Positions 54,345-63,999 of a stretch of DNA of 64,000 nucleotides are shown here, one piece after another. The translations under genes and the position numbers were made by a program. The stretch's first letter is position 1. The number at the start of each line of letters is the position of its first letter. Under the pieces are notes generated by a model. It had not been told where the DNA came from, made no database searches, and saw only the letters and a program-made list of their open reading frames with translations. Source of the stretch: JBNKFV01 sp050289485 (GTDB lineage: Bacteria > Pseudomonadota > Gammaproteobacteria > Pseudomonadales > Cellvibrionaceae); assembly GCA_050289485.1 (NCBI GenBank), contig JBNKFV010000005.1, positions 186,001 through 250,000 on the forward strand, in the 5' to 3' direction.

Positions 54345-54836
54345 TTATTCATTAGCTGCCTTTTGTAATTTTTTAATTCTCACCGATTCATCCCTAATCA
54401 TTTCCTGTAATTCATAAAGATTTTGTTGCACAGCTTCAAAGCCCATTTGGGTGCTGCGCTGGGCCAGCTCAGGTGTTTTAAGCATCACTTTGTGGCCGAG
54501 GTCGGTGTTGTAGAATTTTATCAGTTGCCTTATTTCGTTTTTTGAAAATGCACTTGCATACATCTCTGCCATTTCGTAACGGGTGTTTTCAAACCCCAAA
54601 TATTTACCATAAAACTTTTTGAGTACGTGTTCGTAGGGGAGCAGTGCGGGATTGTTTTGTACTTCTACGGCAACCATGCGGTGTATGGTTTCTTCTGATT
54701 GGCTTTCCATATTCATCGCTTCCAGCAAATCAAAGGCTGCGTAAAGGCGGTCTGTCATGTCGTCGGCAGTTGCGGGTTGAATGAGCAGTGCAGTAAACAG
54801 TGTAATGGCTAGCGGTTTTATAGATAGCAATCTCAT
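54345..54836 (-). CDS. exported DUF2059 protein
   Basis: 163 residues with a signal peptide ending at QPATA-DD. FYGKYLGFENTRYEMAEMYA, then FSKNEIRQLIKFYNTDLGHK and VMLKTPELAQRS, match DUF2059, an alpha-helical periplasmic family of unknown function. AAGGGAATAACC precedes the ATG. It shares a bidirectional terminator with the upstream convergent gene. No functional hint comes from the neighbours. Confidence 0.88.
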   Translation of the reverse strand: MRLLSIKPLAITLFTALLIQPATADDMTDRLYAAFDLLEAMNMESQSEETIHRMVAVEVQNNPALLPYEHVLKKFYGKYLGFENTRYEMAEMYASAFSKNEIRQLIKFYNTDLGHKVMLKTPELAQRSTQMGFEAVQQNLYELQEMIRDESVRIKKLQKAANE

Positions 54837-55001
54837 GGTTATTCCCTTAAAGCAGGCTTGTGTAGTAATGGATGCTGGATGAATGTGTTTGTTTGCTTGG
54901 TTGATTGTAGTAAAAACCTTTCTGTAATGTGTGTTTTATGGCTGTTATTAACCCGGCAAGCATTATTGTTGGGTTAATAAGCGGCGCACGGACGCATCGG
55001 G

Positions 55002-55700
55002 TTAATAGTCACGAGACAGGTATTGGTTGGGTATATAGCGGTAGTGGCCGGTAATTTTGTAAGTAAACAGCATATCGTCGAGTGTTGGCCCTGCGCCAAT
55101 GTTGTGAACAATTTTGGGATTATTGCTGGCGCTAGCGATTTCACCGGTAACGATGCCAATGTGTGGTAGGTTGCCCGGTAGTATCCATGTAACCAGGTCG
55201 CCCGGTGCGTAGTCTTGCGGGTTATTGGTAATCGGTAGCGAGGCACCTTGCCGGGCAAAGAACGTTTGCAAATTAGGTACTCGGCGGTGGTCGATATTGG
55301 TATCTGGGTGGGAAAGGTTCCAGATTCTTTTGGAAGGGTAGTCCGCGAAATTGGCTGCCATGTCGTCATGCACTAATACTTGAAGATCAGTACCTATCGC
55401 GCGGTAAGTGCGTATCACTACGTCTGTGCAAACGCCGATATTTGCAGGTACATCGCCATTGGGGTAGCGGATAGGAACATAACTACCGTCGTAACTAACC
55501 TTGTGCTGGGTTCGTGCCAGGGCCGCGGTAACCATATCTTCACTAAATGGTGTTGCCAAAACGGTCTGTGGAGTAGCGAGAAAAAGCAGGCTTACTGCCA
55601 GTATTGGCGATAGGTAGCGGCATGGGTTTGCTTTTTTAATGCAAGGGTAGTGCACAATGATGGCCTGCCTTTTAAGCGATTCTTTTATCGTTTGTAACAC
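55002..55700 (-). CDS. exported DUF1287 protein (NlpC/P60-like fold)
   Basis: 232 residues in the full open frame from a GTG. A likely second start is the GTG at 55655, with AAGGCAGG upstream, which gives a signal-peptide start (CIKKANPCRYLSPILAVSLL, cleaved near VLATP). Conserved motifs are ARTQHKVSYDGSYVPIRYPN, DVPANIGVCTDVVIRTYRAI with a candidate catalytic Cys, and PGDLVTWILPGNLPHIGIVT with a candidate His. These fit the DUF1287 papain-like family, perhaps amidase or peptidase. The target is unknown. It lies between DUF2059 and the divergent Amt-GGDEF-EAL gene. Confidence 0.85.
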   Translation of the reverse strand: MLQTIKESLKRQAIIVHYPCIKKANPCRYLSPILAVSLLFLATPQTVLATPFSEDMVTAALARTQHKVSYDGSYVPIRYPNGDVPANIGVCTDVVIRTYRAIGTDLQVLVHDDMAANFADYPSKRIWNLSHPDTNIDHRRVPNLQTFFARQGASLPITNNPQDYAPGDLVTWILPGNLPHIGIVTGEIASASNNPKIVHNIGAGPTLDDMLFTYKITGHYRYIPNQYLSRDY

Positions 55701-55934
55701 TATTCACCCGCTTGTTCAAACCTAGCGGAGGTGTATAAGCTGCTGAAAACATTCGTGCTGGCGAAGGTGGCGTTAAATTTGCTTTGAACTTCAATGCTGG
55801 TGAACTCGTTGAGCGCTGTTGGTCGTTACTACGTAGCTAAAGTAACTGGGTGGGGGCTATGATTTCCGGTTTATTATGAAGTTTTATTATTGACAATGTT
55901 GTAGCTAACGCGCATAGGCTGGGTGCAAAACACG

Positions 55935-58900
55935 ATGCTGGATTTTTCCTGGTTGTTAATTTCTGCTGCTCTTGTTTTTTTGATGCAGGCCGGTTTCCTA
56001 TGTTTGGAAACAGGCCGCATTCGCAGTAAGAATAGTATTAACGTAGCAGCCAAAAATATTGCTGATTTTGTGCTGTCGGCTGCTATTTTCTGGGCATTTG
56101 GCTTTGCCATGATGTTTGGTGAAGGCCTTAGTGGTCTCATTGGCACGACAGAATTTTTCTTTGGTGAAACTCAGTCTGCTCAGCAGATTGCCTTTTTTCT
56201 TTTTCAGTTAATGTTTTGCGGTACGGCTACCACCTTGATGTCAGGCGCGGTAGCCGAGCGTATGAGCTTTAACGGCTATTTATCTATCACCATTATTCTT
56301 AGTTTGTTGATTTACCCGATTACTGGTCATTGGACCTGGGCATCGGCGTACGATAACGAAACTCAAGGTTGGCTGCAGGGCTTGGGGTTTGTCGACTTCG
56401 CTGGGTCTACCGTGGTGCATTCGGTTGGCGGTTGGGTGTCACTGGCGGCGATTATTGTGATTGGTCCTCGGTTGGGTCGTTTTGGCAAGGGGCAACCAAT
56501 GTCAGTGGGTAGCAACTTGCCTATGTCGGTGCTGGGCACCTTGTTGATTTGGCTGGGTTGGTTTGGGTTTAACGGGGGTAGCACACTGATAATGACTGAT
56601 CAGGTGCCGCTGATTTTATTGAATACCTGCTTGTCGGCCATTTGGGGTGGTATGGCGACCGGCGTGCTGCAGTACCGGGCCCATCGCTATGTTGATGTGA
56701 GTGCGGGTATTAATGGCGTTATTGCTGGTTTGGTGGGCATTACGGCGGCGTGTCATGCGGTGACTCCGGCATCGGCGTCTGTGATTGGTGTAGTCTCTGG
56801 TGTCATTCTGCATTATGGCTCGGGCCTGATGGAGCGGTTGAAGCTCGACGATGCACTGGATGTGGTACCTGCGCATTTGTTTGCGGGTATTTGGGGTACG
56901 TTGGCGGTCGGGTTGTTCGGCAAGCTGGATTTACTGGGCACCGACTTGGGGCGTGCACACTTATTGGGTGTGCAATTTTTGGGCGTTGTTGCTATTGGGG
57001 CTTATGCCTTTACGCTCAGCTACCTGCTAATGCGCCTGTTGAATCTGTATTTACCGTTAAGGGTGCCAGAGGAGCATGAAATTGTAGGTTTGAATGTGTC
57101 TGAACACCGTGCCAGTACGGAGTTGATTGATTTACTCAGTTCAATGCAGAAACAGCAGGAGCATGGTGACTTCTCGGATCCCGTGCCGGAAGAGCCCTTT
57201 ACGGAGGTAGGACAAATTGCCCGCAAGTATAATCAGGTAATTGAGCAGGTGAATCAGGAAATCATGAATCGCGATACGGCTATCAGCAATTTCCAGTCAA
57301 GCGAAAAGCGCAAAACAGCTATCCTGGATTCCTCCATGGATTGCATCCTGTCTATCGATTTTCAAGGTAGCATTATCGAGTTTAATCCCTCCGCTGAGCG
57401 CACTTTTGGTTGTTTGAAACGGCAGGTGGTGGGCAAAAATTTTATACAATTGTTTGTACTCGACAGAGATTATCAAGATGTTTTGGAGAGTCTGAAAACG
57501 TTGTTTTCCAGCTCGAAAGGGTTGGTGTTGAATCGGCGTAATTTTTTATCACTACGGCGTATTTCTGGTCATGAATTTCCCGCAGAGATCACCATTACCC
57601 GCACCCACTTTACCAGTAATTCTGACAGCGAATTTACCCTGCATATTCGCGATATTACCAAGCAGTTAAAGCTGCAAGATAAGCTCAGGTTTCTCGCCTA
57701 CAGCGATCCGCTTACTGGACTGTACAACCGAACTTACTTGATGGAAAAACTGGTTGAGGCGATTGGTGAGGCGCGCTCGTCTAAGTATTCTATCGCCGTG
57801 CTGTTTATGGACTTGGATAAGTTCAAAAAAATTAACGATACCCTGGGGCATCGCGCGGGCGATGGGCTGTTGTGCGAAGTGGCTAAGCGCTTGGTAACCG
57901 TTACTCGAGATACGGATGTCATTGCCCGCTGGGGTGGTGACGAATTTGTGTTGCTGTTTCACAATATGCCAATGGAGGTAGCCTGCCTTAAAGCCCAGGA
58001 TATACTTGAAGTAATGCGCGACCCCATGGCACTGGATGGCCGCATGTTGAGTATTCTTACCAGTGTAGGGGTGGCAGTGTCGGAAGATGGAGCGATTGAT
58101 GCCGAAAAAATTATTCAATACGCCGATATCGCCATGTATCAAGCCAAACAAAATGGGCGCGATAACTTTAAGGTGTTTGAGCCAAATATGGTAGCCACGG
58201 CTACGTTAAATTTTCGCTACGAACAAGCACTTAAAAATGCCGTAGCGAGTGACGGTTTGCAGTTGGTGTATCAACCCAAAGTCACCAGTAAAGGCGATGT
58301 GGTTGGCCTGGAGGCCTTGGTGCGTTGGCATCACCCCGCAGAGGGTTATGTGCAGCCCGATGTATTTATTCCGATTGCTGAAGAGTCTCAGTTGATTAAT
58401 CAGGTAGACGAATGGGTGTTGAAGAAAACTGTGGCCCAATTACAGTTATGGCGCGATATGGGGGTAGCGCTGGTGCCCGTGTCGGTCAATATTTCGGGTA
58501 AACATTTGGTGTCGGAGGAGTTGATACCCTTTGTTCAGCAGTTGCTACAAGATAGCCAGTTGCCAGGCCATTGGTTGGAAATGGAAATTACCGAAGGGGT
58601 ACTGTTAACCGATATCGAGCGATGTATCGAGGTTATGTCGGCTTTGAAGGCGTTGGATATCAAAATATCGGTAGACGACTTTGGTACGGGTTATTCGTCG
58701 TTAAGTTATCTTAAAAAGCTGCCTATCGATATTCTCAAGGTAGATAAGTCGTTTGTAGAAGAGTGTGGTGCCACGGAAGAAGATCGACAGATTTGTGCAA
58801 CCATTATCAACTTGGCGCAAAACCTTGATTTGATTACAGTGGCTGAAGGCGTGGAAACCCAGCAGCAGTTTGAGTGGCTGAACAGTCACGGTTGCGATCT

Positions 58901-59000
58901 TTATCAGGGGTTTTATTTTTATAAGCCGGTTTCGGCGGAAGATATTCAGACGTTGTTAAAGCAGGCAACAGACATAGCTTCGACAGCAAAAACTTTATAA
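55935..59000 (+). CDS. ammonium transporter-PAS-GGDEF-EAL fusion (c-di-GMP enzyme)
   Basis: About 1021 residues from the ATG at 55935; a GTG at 55923 is an alternative. Residues 1-385 are an Amt/MEP/Rh channel with 11 helices (LISAALVFLMQAGFLCLETG first), and the pore twin His pair is kept (His162 and His314). A linker and PAS domain follow (about 460-570: ILDSSMDCILSIDFQGSIIE). The GGDEF motif is intact (RWGGDEF, 667-671) with an RxxD I-site, and the EAL domain is intact (GLEALVRWHHP from 793, plus VDDFGTGYSSLSYLKK). Both synthesis and hydrolysis of c-di-GMP look possible. It probably senses ammonium at the membrane; whether it conducts is unknown. Confidence 0.94.
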   Translation: MLDFSWLLISAALVFLMQAGFLCLETGRIRSKNSINVAAKNIADFVLSAAIFWAFGFAMMFGEGLSGLIGTTEFFFGETQSAQQIAFFLFQLMFCGTATTLMSGAVAERMSFNGYLSITIILSLLIYPITGHWTWASAYDNETQGWLQGLGFVDFAGSTVVHSVGGWVSLAAIIVIGPRLGRFGKGQPMSVGSNLPMSVLGTLLIWLGWFGFNGGSTLIMTDQVPLILLNTCLSAIWGGMATGVLQYRAHRYVDVSAGINGVIAGLVGITAACHAVTPASASVIGVVSGVILHYGSGLMERLKLDDALDVVPAHLFAGIWGTLAVGLFGKLDLLGTDLGRAHLLGVQFLGVVAIGAYAFTLSYLLMRLLNLYLPLRVPEEHEIVGLNVSEHRASTELIDLLSSMQKQQEHGDFSDPVPEEPFTEVGQIARKYNQVIEQVNQEIMNRDTAISNFQSSEKRKTAILDSSMDCILSIDFQGSIIEFNPSAERTFGCLKRQVVGKNFIQLFVLDRDYQDVLESLKTLFSSSKGLVLNRRNFLSLRRISGHEFPAEITITRTHFTSNSDSEFTLHIRDITKQLKLQDKLRFLAYSDPLTGLYNRTYLMEKLVEAIGEARSSKYSIAVLFMDLDKFKKINDTLGHRAGDGLLCEVAKRLVTVTRDTDVIARWGGDEFVLLFHNMPMEVACLKAQDILEVMRDPMALDGRMLSILTSVGVAVSEDGAIDAEKIIQYADIAMYQAKQNGRDNFKVFEPNMVATATLNFRYEQALKNAVASDGLQLVYQPKVTSKGDVVGLEALVRWHHPAEGYVQPDVFIPIAEESQLINQVDEWVLKKTVAQLQLWRDMGVALVPVSVNISGKHLVSEELIPFVQQLLQDSQLPGHWLEMEITEGVLLTDIERCIEVMSALKALDIKISVDDFGTGYSSLSYLKKLPIDILKVDKSFVEECGATEEDRQICATIINLAQNLDLITVAEGVETQQQFEWLNSHGCDLYQGFYFYKPVSAEDIQTLLKQATDIASTAKTL

Positions 59001-59034
59001 GAATATGGGTAATCAGAGATTGCCCCTCAATAAA

Positions 59035-59062
59035 AAGGCCAGCCTCAACTGAGGCTGGCCTT
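59035..59062. terminator. rho-independent terminator between the Amt-fusion and TonB-receptor genes
   Basis: AAGGCCAGCCTCA and TGAGGCTGGCCTT form a perfect stem. It lies between convergent genes and may serve both. The arms share sequence with the terminator at 54306. Confidence 0.9.
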
Positions 59063-59090
59063 AACGCTGTTAAACGCAGGTTGTAGCGTA

Positions 59091-61463
59091 TTAAAAAGTG
59101 CGTTTTACAGTCAGGGTGTAGGTTCTGGGTAGCGCTGGTGAACCATACGCTGAGCCACCAAACCCAGGGAGTGCATCGGTTTTAGACGTAAAGTAGTACT
59201 TGTCCGTCAAGTTACGTGCAACCAATGACACCTGCCAGTCTTCCTCTTTGGATAGCCATGTTAAATTGGCGTTAACCAGCGTGCGGGAATCAATTTTCCC
59301 AAGCTCGGTATTATCTGCTGCGGTAAACATTTCGTCCTGATAAGCAAAATCAATACGCGGGATAAAGGTACCTGAATCCATTCTCAGCTCATACTGCAGA
59401 CCCAAGCTTCCAGATACTTCTGGCGTAAATGGGGTTATATTATCCTTATTAATACCTGTTGTTGGATTGATCTCGGTATATTCGAAATCCAGATAGCTGA
59501 TTGAGCCGTCCAGAGTAAAGCCCTGGCCTAGGAGCAAGTCGAACTCGAATTCTGCACCTTGAACATCCGCATCCCCCGCATTTTGCAGTGCTAAGCATGG
59601 GTTGCCAAAGATCGGCCCAAAGATGGCGCTGCATTCGTTAAGTTGTAGCTGAATATCGGTATATTCATTAAAGAAAACCGCAGCATTCATGCGTAACCGG
59701 CTGTCCAGTACTTCTGCTTTCACGCCCAGCTCAATTGCTTCTAGCTCTTCGGGGTTAAATGTTACGGCCTGTACGTTATAAAACGGACGTGGGTTGATAC
59801 CGCCCCCTTTAAAGCCAGTGGAATATTGGGCGTACCCCATAAAGTCTTCAGTAAAGTTATAACTTAAGGCTACCCGATAGTCGGTTCGTGTATCGTCAAA
59901 GGTATTTGAGACACCGTTCAAGGATGAAATTAAACAGTTAGGTGGGTTACCGGCTGTTCCTGGAGGCCCGAGGCAAGGCTCGATTTCACTCAGGTCTGCA
60001 TTACGGCGGGCAAAGGTATAATCTTTTTGGTCGTCGGTATAACGTATACCCACTGCCAGCGTCAGATCATCGGTAAAATGCATCATGGTCTGGCCAAACA
60101 ATGCCCAGGTCGTAGAGTCCACCGGGTCTGGCCCATGAATAAAGTCAAAGCCAACATAGCCCAGGTTAACCCGCGCATCCATAATGGTGGTGGCATCAAA
60201 GTAAAATGCACCTACGGTGTAGTCCAAGAAGTCGCCTGCTTTGCCGTTTAAACGGAACTCCTGGCTTTTTTGGGTATGATCCAGTTGTTGATACAGCTGC
60301 TGTACGGCAAAGGGCGAGCCATCGGGGTCGGTACCCCAGGCAGCGTCGTAGCGCCGATAACCGGTAATAGATTGAAGTTGCAGGTCGTCGGTTAATTGCC
60401 AGTCGACATTGAGTGAATAGCCACGCGATTCCATGGTTTGCTCAGGCTTAATTTTGGAGCCTGTGCGGTCATCGGTGTAGGTGGCGTAGTTGGAGTAGCC
60501 ATCATCGCGAATAAAGATGCTTGGGTCGACTTGGGGAAACGGAGCTGCAAACGGCCAAGCCAGTCCGGTAGTGCCACTAAAAACCGGTGCCCGAGTTTCG
60601 CCGTAGGCAAACATAATATTTGCTGGTGGTTCTGAGGTATCAGATAAGGTATCTGCCGAGAAGTTGATTTCCAAATTGTCTGAGGCGATCCAGCGCAGGG
60701 CGGCTCGAGCTGCGGTGTATTTAATGCCGCCTTCTTTGCCAATATCACAGTCGGCACCCAGAATATTTGACCCGAAGTCCAACGTGCTACCAGGGTTGGC
60801 ACAATTGTAATCCAGGCGGGTCACATGCCCATCTCGAGCACGAGATACGCCGGCAATACGGGCATATAACGTATCATCAACGATAGTCAGGTTGGATGCT
60901 GCACGAATAGAGTGAGCATTTAAGGAACCATAGCCCACCTCAACATAGCCATCGTTGTCTGCATCCGGCTTTTTGGAATAAAGCTTGATAGCCCCCCCGA
61001 TGGAGTTTTTACCTGCCAGTGTACCTTGCGGCCCACGTAGCACTTCCAAACGATCGAGATCCAGTAAGTCCAATACTGAACCTGTCAAGGTGGAATAATA
61101 CACATCATCAACATACATACCCACACCAGGTTCCATGGCTGGGTTGAAGTCTGCCTGGCCGACGCCGCGGATGTAACCAATTAATGCTGGGCCAGCAAAG
61201 GCACCCGCCTGGGTCAAGGTTACGTTAGGCGCCTGGGCCGATATTTCCTCTACAGATTGCTGGCCACGAGCCTGCATTAATTCGCCACTCATAGCGGTGA
61301 TCGCCACCGGAGTGTCTTGCAGATTTTGTTCAACAAACTGTGCCGTTACGACGATTTCTTCCAGTCCCTGCCACCCAGCGTCATTTTGCGCATAGGTGAG
61401 CATGGGTAGTGTTGACGATACAGCGAGAATAGCAGTGTAAAGGGAAGTCTTCTTTCTAAACAT
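59091..61463 (-). CDS. TonB-dependent outer-membrane receptor
   Basis: 790 residues with a signal peptide ending PMLTYA-QN. The TonB box region reads EEIVVTAQFVEQNLQDTPVA, and the plug (about 45-160) has YVDDVYYSTLTGSVLDLLDL and VLRGPQGTLAGKNSIGGAIK. The rest is a 22-strand beta-barrel ending in TYTLTVKRTF, with the terminal Phe of outer-membrane proteins. Its plug resembles FecA/siderophore-type and carbohydrate-type receptors; the ligand is not clear. AGGGG precedes the ATG. No CAZyme lies next to it here, and it is 31 kb from the debranching cluster. Confidence 0.94.
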   Translation of the reverse strand: MFRKKTSLYTAILAVSSTLPMLTYAQNDAGWQGLEEIVVTAQFVEQNLQDTPVAITAMSGELMQARGQQSVEEISAQAPNVTLTQAGAFAGPALIGYIRGVGQADFNPAMEPGVGMYVDDVYYSTLTGSVLDLLDLDRLEVLRGPQGTLAGKNSIGGAIKLYSKKPDADNDGYVEVGYGSLNAHSIRAASNLTIVDDTLYARIAGVSRARDGHVTRLDYNCANPGSTLDFGSNILGADCDIGKEGGIKYTAARAALRWIASDNLEINFSADTLSDTSEPPANIMFAYGETRAPVFSGTTGLAWPFAAPFPQVDPSIFIRDDGYSNYATYTDDRTGSKIKPEQTMESRGYSLNVDWQLTDDLQLQSITGYRRYDAAWGTDPDGSPFAVQQLYQQLDHTQKSQEFRLNGKAGDFLDYTVGAFYFDATTIMDARVNLGYVGFDFIHGPDPVDSTTWALFGQTMMHFTDDLTLAVGIRYTDDQKDYTFARRNADLSEIEPCLGPPGTAGNPPNCLISSLNGVSNTFDDTRTDYRVALSYNFTEDFMGYAQYSTGFKGGGINPRPFYNVQAVTFNPEELEAIELGVKAEVLDSRLRMNAAVFFNEYTDIQLQLNECSAIFGPIFGNPCLALQNAGDADVQGAEFEFDLLLGQGFTLDGSISYLDFEYTEINPTTGINKDNITPFTPEVSGSLGLQYELRMDSGTFIPRIDFAYQDEMFTAADNTELGKIDSRTLVNANLTWLSKEEDWQVSLVARNLTDKYYFTSKTDALPGFGGSAYGSPALPRTYTLTVKRTF

Positions 61464-61776
61464 TATGTGCCCCTATTAGACTTATTATTTTGAAGTGCTG
61501 TCTTTTTAACCAACATTGTATCTAATGTTAATAAAAGACTAGCCAGAATATTGCATAACCACAGCGTAATATCCACTGTTTTTGTAAGTCTGACTGTATT
61601 TACTACTATGCAAGAGTATGGCTAATCTATTAAATAGTTTTTAAATATTAAATTTAGTTTTAATATTGTTATATTCTATAACTTTCGTTAGGTTTATGTG
61701 AAGTCGAGTGATGACGAGGCCTGTATTTGATTAAGCTTTCCTGCTTGCCATTGATAACCAGCATAGAATGGAATTG
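61464..61776. other. spacer between the TonB-receptor and RND genes
   Basis: 313 bases, AT-rich. It must contain the receptor promoter (minus strand, near 61480-61560) and the end of the RND transcript. I cannot identify a specific site. Confidence 0.35.
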
Positions 61777-63999
61777 TCACTTTGCCAGCCCTGGCCACAT
61801 TTTATGTTTGATATCTTCAATGGCCAGCACCAAACAGGGGACAAAGAACAGAACAACCACAGTCGAAAACAGTATTCCCATGGCCAGAGACACCACCATG
61901 GGAATAAGGAAGCGCGCCTGCATGCTGGTTTCCAGTAGCATGGGCAGTAGCCCAAGGCTGGTACTTAATGTGGTTAATACAATAGGGCGAAAGCGGCGCT
62001 TCACGGCGATCACGGCACTTTCACCCAGGGTTTTGCCGGCGCGTAGATGACTGTTGAGGTAGTCGACCAATACCACGCTGTCGTTAATCACAACACCTGT
62101 AAGCGCCACGATGCCAAACATCGATACAAACGTAAGGTCGTATCCCAATATCAGGTGCCCCAGCACGGCGCCGGTGGCACCAAAGGGAATGGCTGACATA
62201 ATGATAAACGGCTGTATATAACTGCGCAGTTGTGCACCCAGCAGTACATAAATAATCATCAGTGCGATCATCATGTTCTGCGCCAGGCTGGCGAGATCCT
62301 CCTGCTGCTCGCGACTCTCCCCTTCAAAGCTATAGTTAATGCCGTGGTAGCGCGCAGCCAGATCGGGTAATACTTGTGTTTGTAAAATACTCATGACGGC
62401 ATTGGGGGTGGTAACCGACTGGTCAACATCGGCAGAGATCGACACAATTCGCCGACCGTTTACTGTACGAATGGTGGAATAGCCGTTTTGCTCAATCACA
62501 TCGGCTACGCTTTGCAGGGGTACCTGGCGGCCGTCGGCCAGGCGAATACGGGTTTGGCTAAGGGTGGAAAGGTTTTCCCGTGCGGCTTTAGGGTAGCGTA
62601 CATAGGCAATCATTTCTGAGCGACCACGCTGAAACCGTGCAGCCTCCAGCCCAAAATAGGCCGCACGCAACTGCCTGCCCAGCTCGGTGGGTGTTAGTCC
62701 TACGGCGAGACCTTGCTCATTCAGTTTAAAAACATATTCCGTTTTGCCGGGTTCAAAGGTGTCTGCCACTTCGGTAGTGCCTTGAATACGTTGCAGTCTT
62801 TCTTTCAAATACGTAGTGGCTGCATTTAACTGCTGATTATCAGTGTGCGACAGTTCAATCTCGATATCGGCGTCTTGCCCCAGCAATGAGCTTTGGAATT
62901 CGAGTTTTTTGATATTGGGTAAGTCACCAATGCGCTTGCGCACGCGGCTTTCAATGTCCATGGCTGAAAGGTCGCGGAAATCTGACGGTACCAATTGAAT
63001 TTTTACCTGGCCAATATTGCTTGCACTGGCAGCATTGCCAAAAGAGCCGGGTGAACTTGATCGTGAGCTTTGGCCAATACTCACCGAGACACTTTCGAAG
63101 GCACTGGTAGATGAGGTTTTGTCGACTGCTTTGCGAACATCGTCGACTGCCTTTTCGATAAACAGCACTGTCTCGGTGGTTAACTCAAACGGTGTGCCCA
63201 GTGGCATTTCCACGTTAATCGTAATTTGGTCAGATTCGATTTCGGGGAAAAAAAGAAACCGAATAATGCCTGCCTTGAGTAAGCCAGCTGTGAGAATCAT
63301 GGCCGCAATAAAGGCGGCCATGACCACATAGCGCCAACGCAACGCAAAGGTAATGGCAGGCGCGACTTTATTTTCAATAAAGTTATTGAGACGGCAGGCA
63401 AAGGCATCACGAAGATCTGCCATCTTGCCCCTGCTCCATGTGCCGGGGTAGGCCAAATGGGAAGGTAAAATAAAATAGGCCTCTAGTAGCGAGACAAACA
63501 AAATAGAAATCACTACCACCGGAATAATGCCCACTATTTGTCCCAATGTGCCAGTGCTGAATATCAGTGGGGCGAAGGCCGCCATGGTAGTGGCAACCCC
63601 TATGGTGACGGGTGCAATCACAGCAGTAACCCCGTGTTTAACCGCGTTGGGATCACCAGGCGAGCGCTGTTGGGTTTCGAAAATACTTTCGGCAGTGACA
63701 ATGCCATCATCAACCACGATGCCTAACACCACAATGAGCGCAAACAGCGACACCATGTTCAGGCTGTAACCCATAAAGTGCAAAATCATCAGGCCACCTA
63801 AAAATGAAGTAGGGATGGCCGCACTGGTCCAGAAAGCCAGCTTAAGATCGAGAAAAAGTAATAGAATAAGAAAAACCAGCGTAAAACCGATAATGCCGTT
63901 GCGCACCATCAGGCTCATGCGGTCTTTCAATACACGGGTTTCGTCCTGTGCAACGGTAAGCGTGAGCCCGCTGGGCAAGTCTATGGTTTTTATATAGTC
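61777..63999 (-). CDS. RND-family efflux permease (3' part, cut by window edge)
   Basis: About 740 C-terminal residues; the frame stays open to the right edge (DYIKTIDLPSGLTLTVAQDE), so the 5' part lies outside. Features match the HAE1/AcrB-type MMPL superfamily: the first visible helix block (RNGIIGFTLVFLILLLFLDL), VVLGIVVDDGIVTAESIFE with the proton-relay-type Asp pair, the periplasmic pore domain (about 280-560), and the second helix repeat (GIVALTGVVINDSVVLVDYL). The protein should work with a periplasmic adaptor and an outer-membrane channel that are not visible here. The substrate is unknown. Its end is 313 bases from the receptor gene start. Confidence 0.94.
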   Translation of the reverse strand, partial: DYIKTIDLPSGLTLTVAQDETRVLKDRMSLMVRNGIIGFTLVFLILLLFLDLKLAFWTSAAIPTSFLGGLMILHFMGYSLNMVSLFALIVVLGIVVDDGIVTAESIFETQQRSPGDPNAVKHGVTAVIAPVTIGVATTMAAFAPLIFSTGTLGQIVGIIPVVVISILFVSLLEAYFILPSHLAYPGTWSRGKMADLRDAFACRLNNFIENKVAPAITFALRWRYVVMAAFIAAMILTAGLLKAGIIRFLFFPEIESDQITINVEMPLGTPFELTTETVLFIEKAVDDVRKAVDKTSSTSAFESVSVSIGQSSRSSSPGSFGNAASASNIGQVKIQLVPSDFRDLSAMDIESRVRKRIGDLPNIKKLEFQSSLLGQDADIEIELSHTDNQQLNAATTYLKERLQRIQGTTEVADTFEPGKTEYVFKLNEQGLAVGLTPTELGRQLRAAYFGLEAARFQRGRSEMIAYVRYPKAARENLSTLSQTRIRLADGRQVPLQSVADVIEQNGYSTIRTVNGRRIVSISADVDQSVTTPNAVMSILQTQVLPDLAARYHGINYSFEGESREQQEDLASLAQNMMIALMIIYVLLGAQLRSYIQPFIIMSAIPFGATGAVLGHLILGYDLTFVSMFGIVALTGVVINDSVVLVDYLNSHLRAGKTLGESAVIAVKRRFRPIVLTTLSTSLGLLPMLLETSMQARFLIPMVVSLAMGILFSTVVVLFFVPCLVLAIEDIKHKMWPGLAK

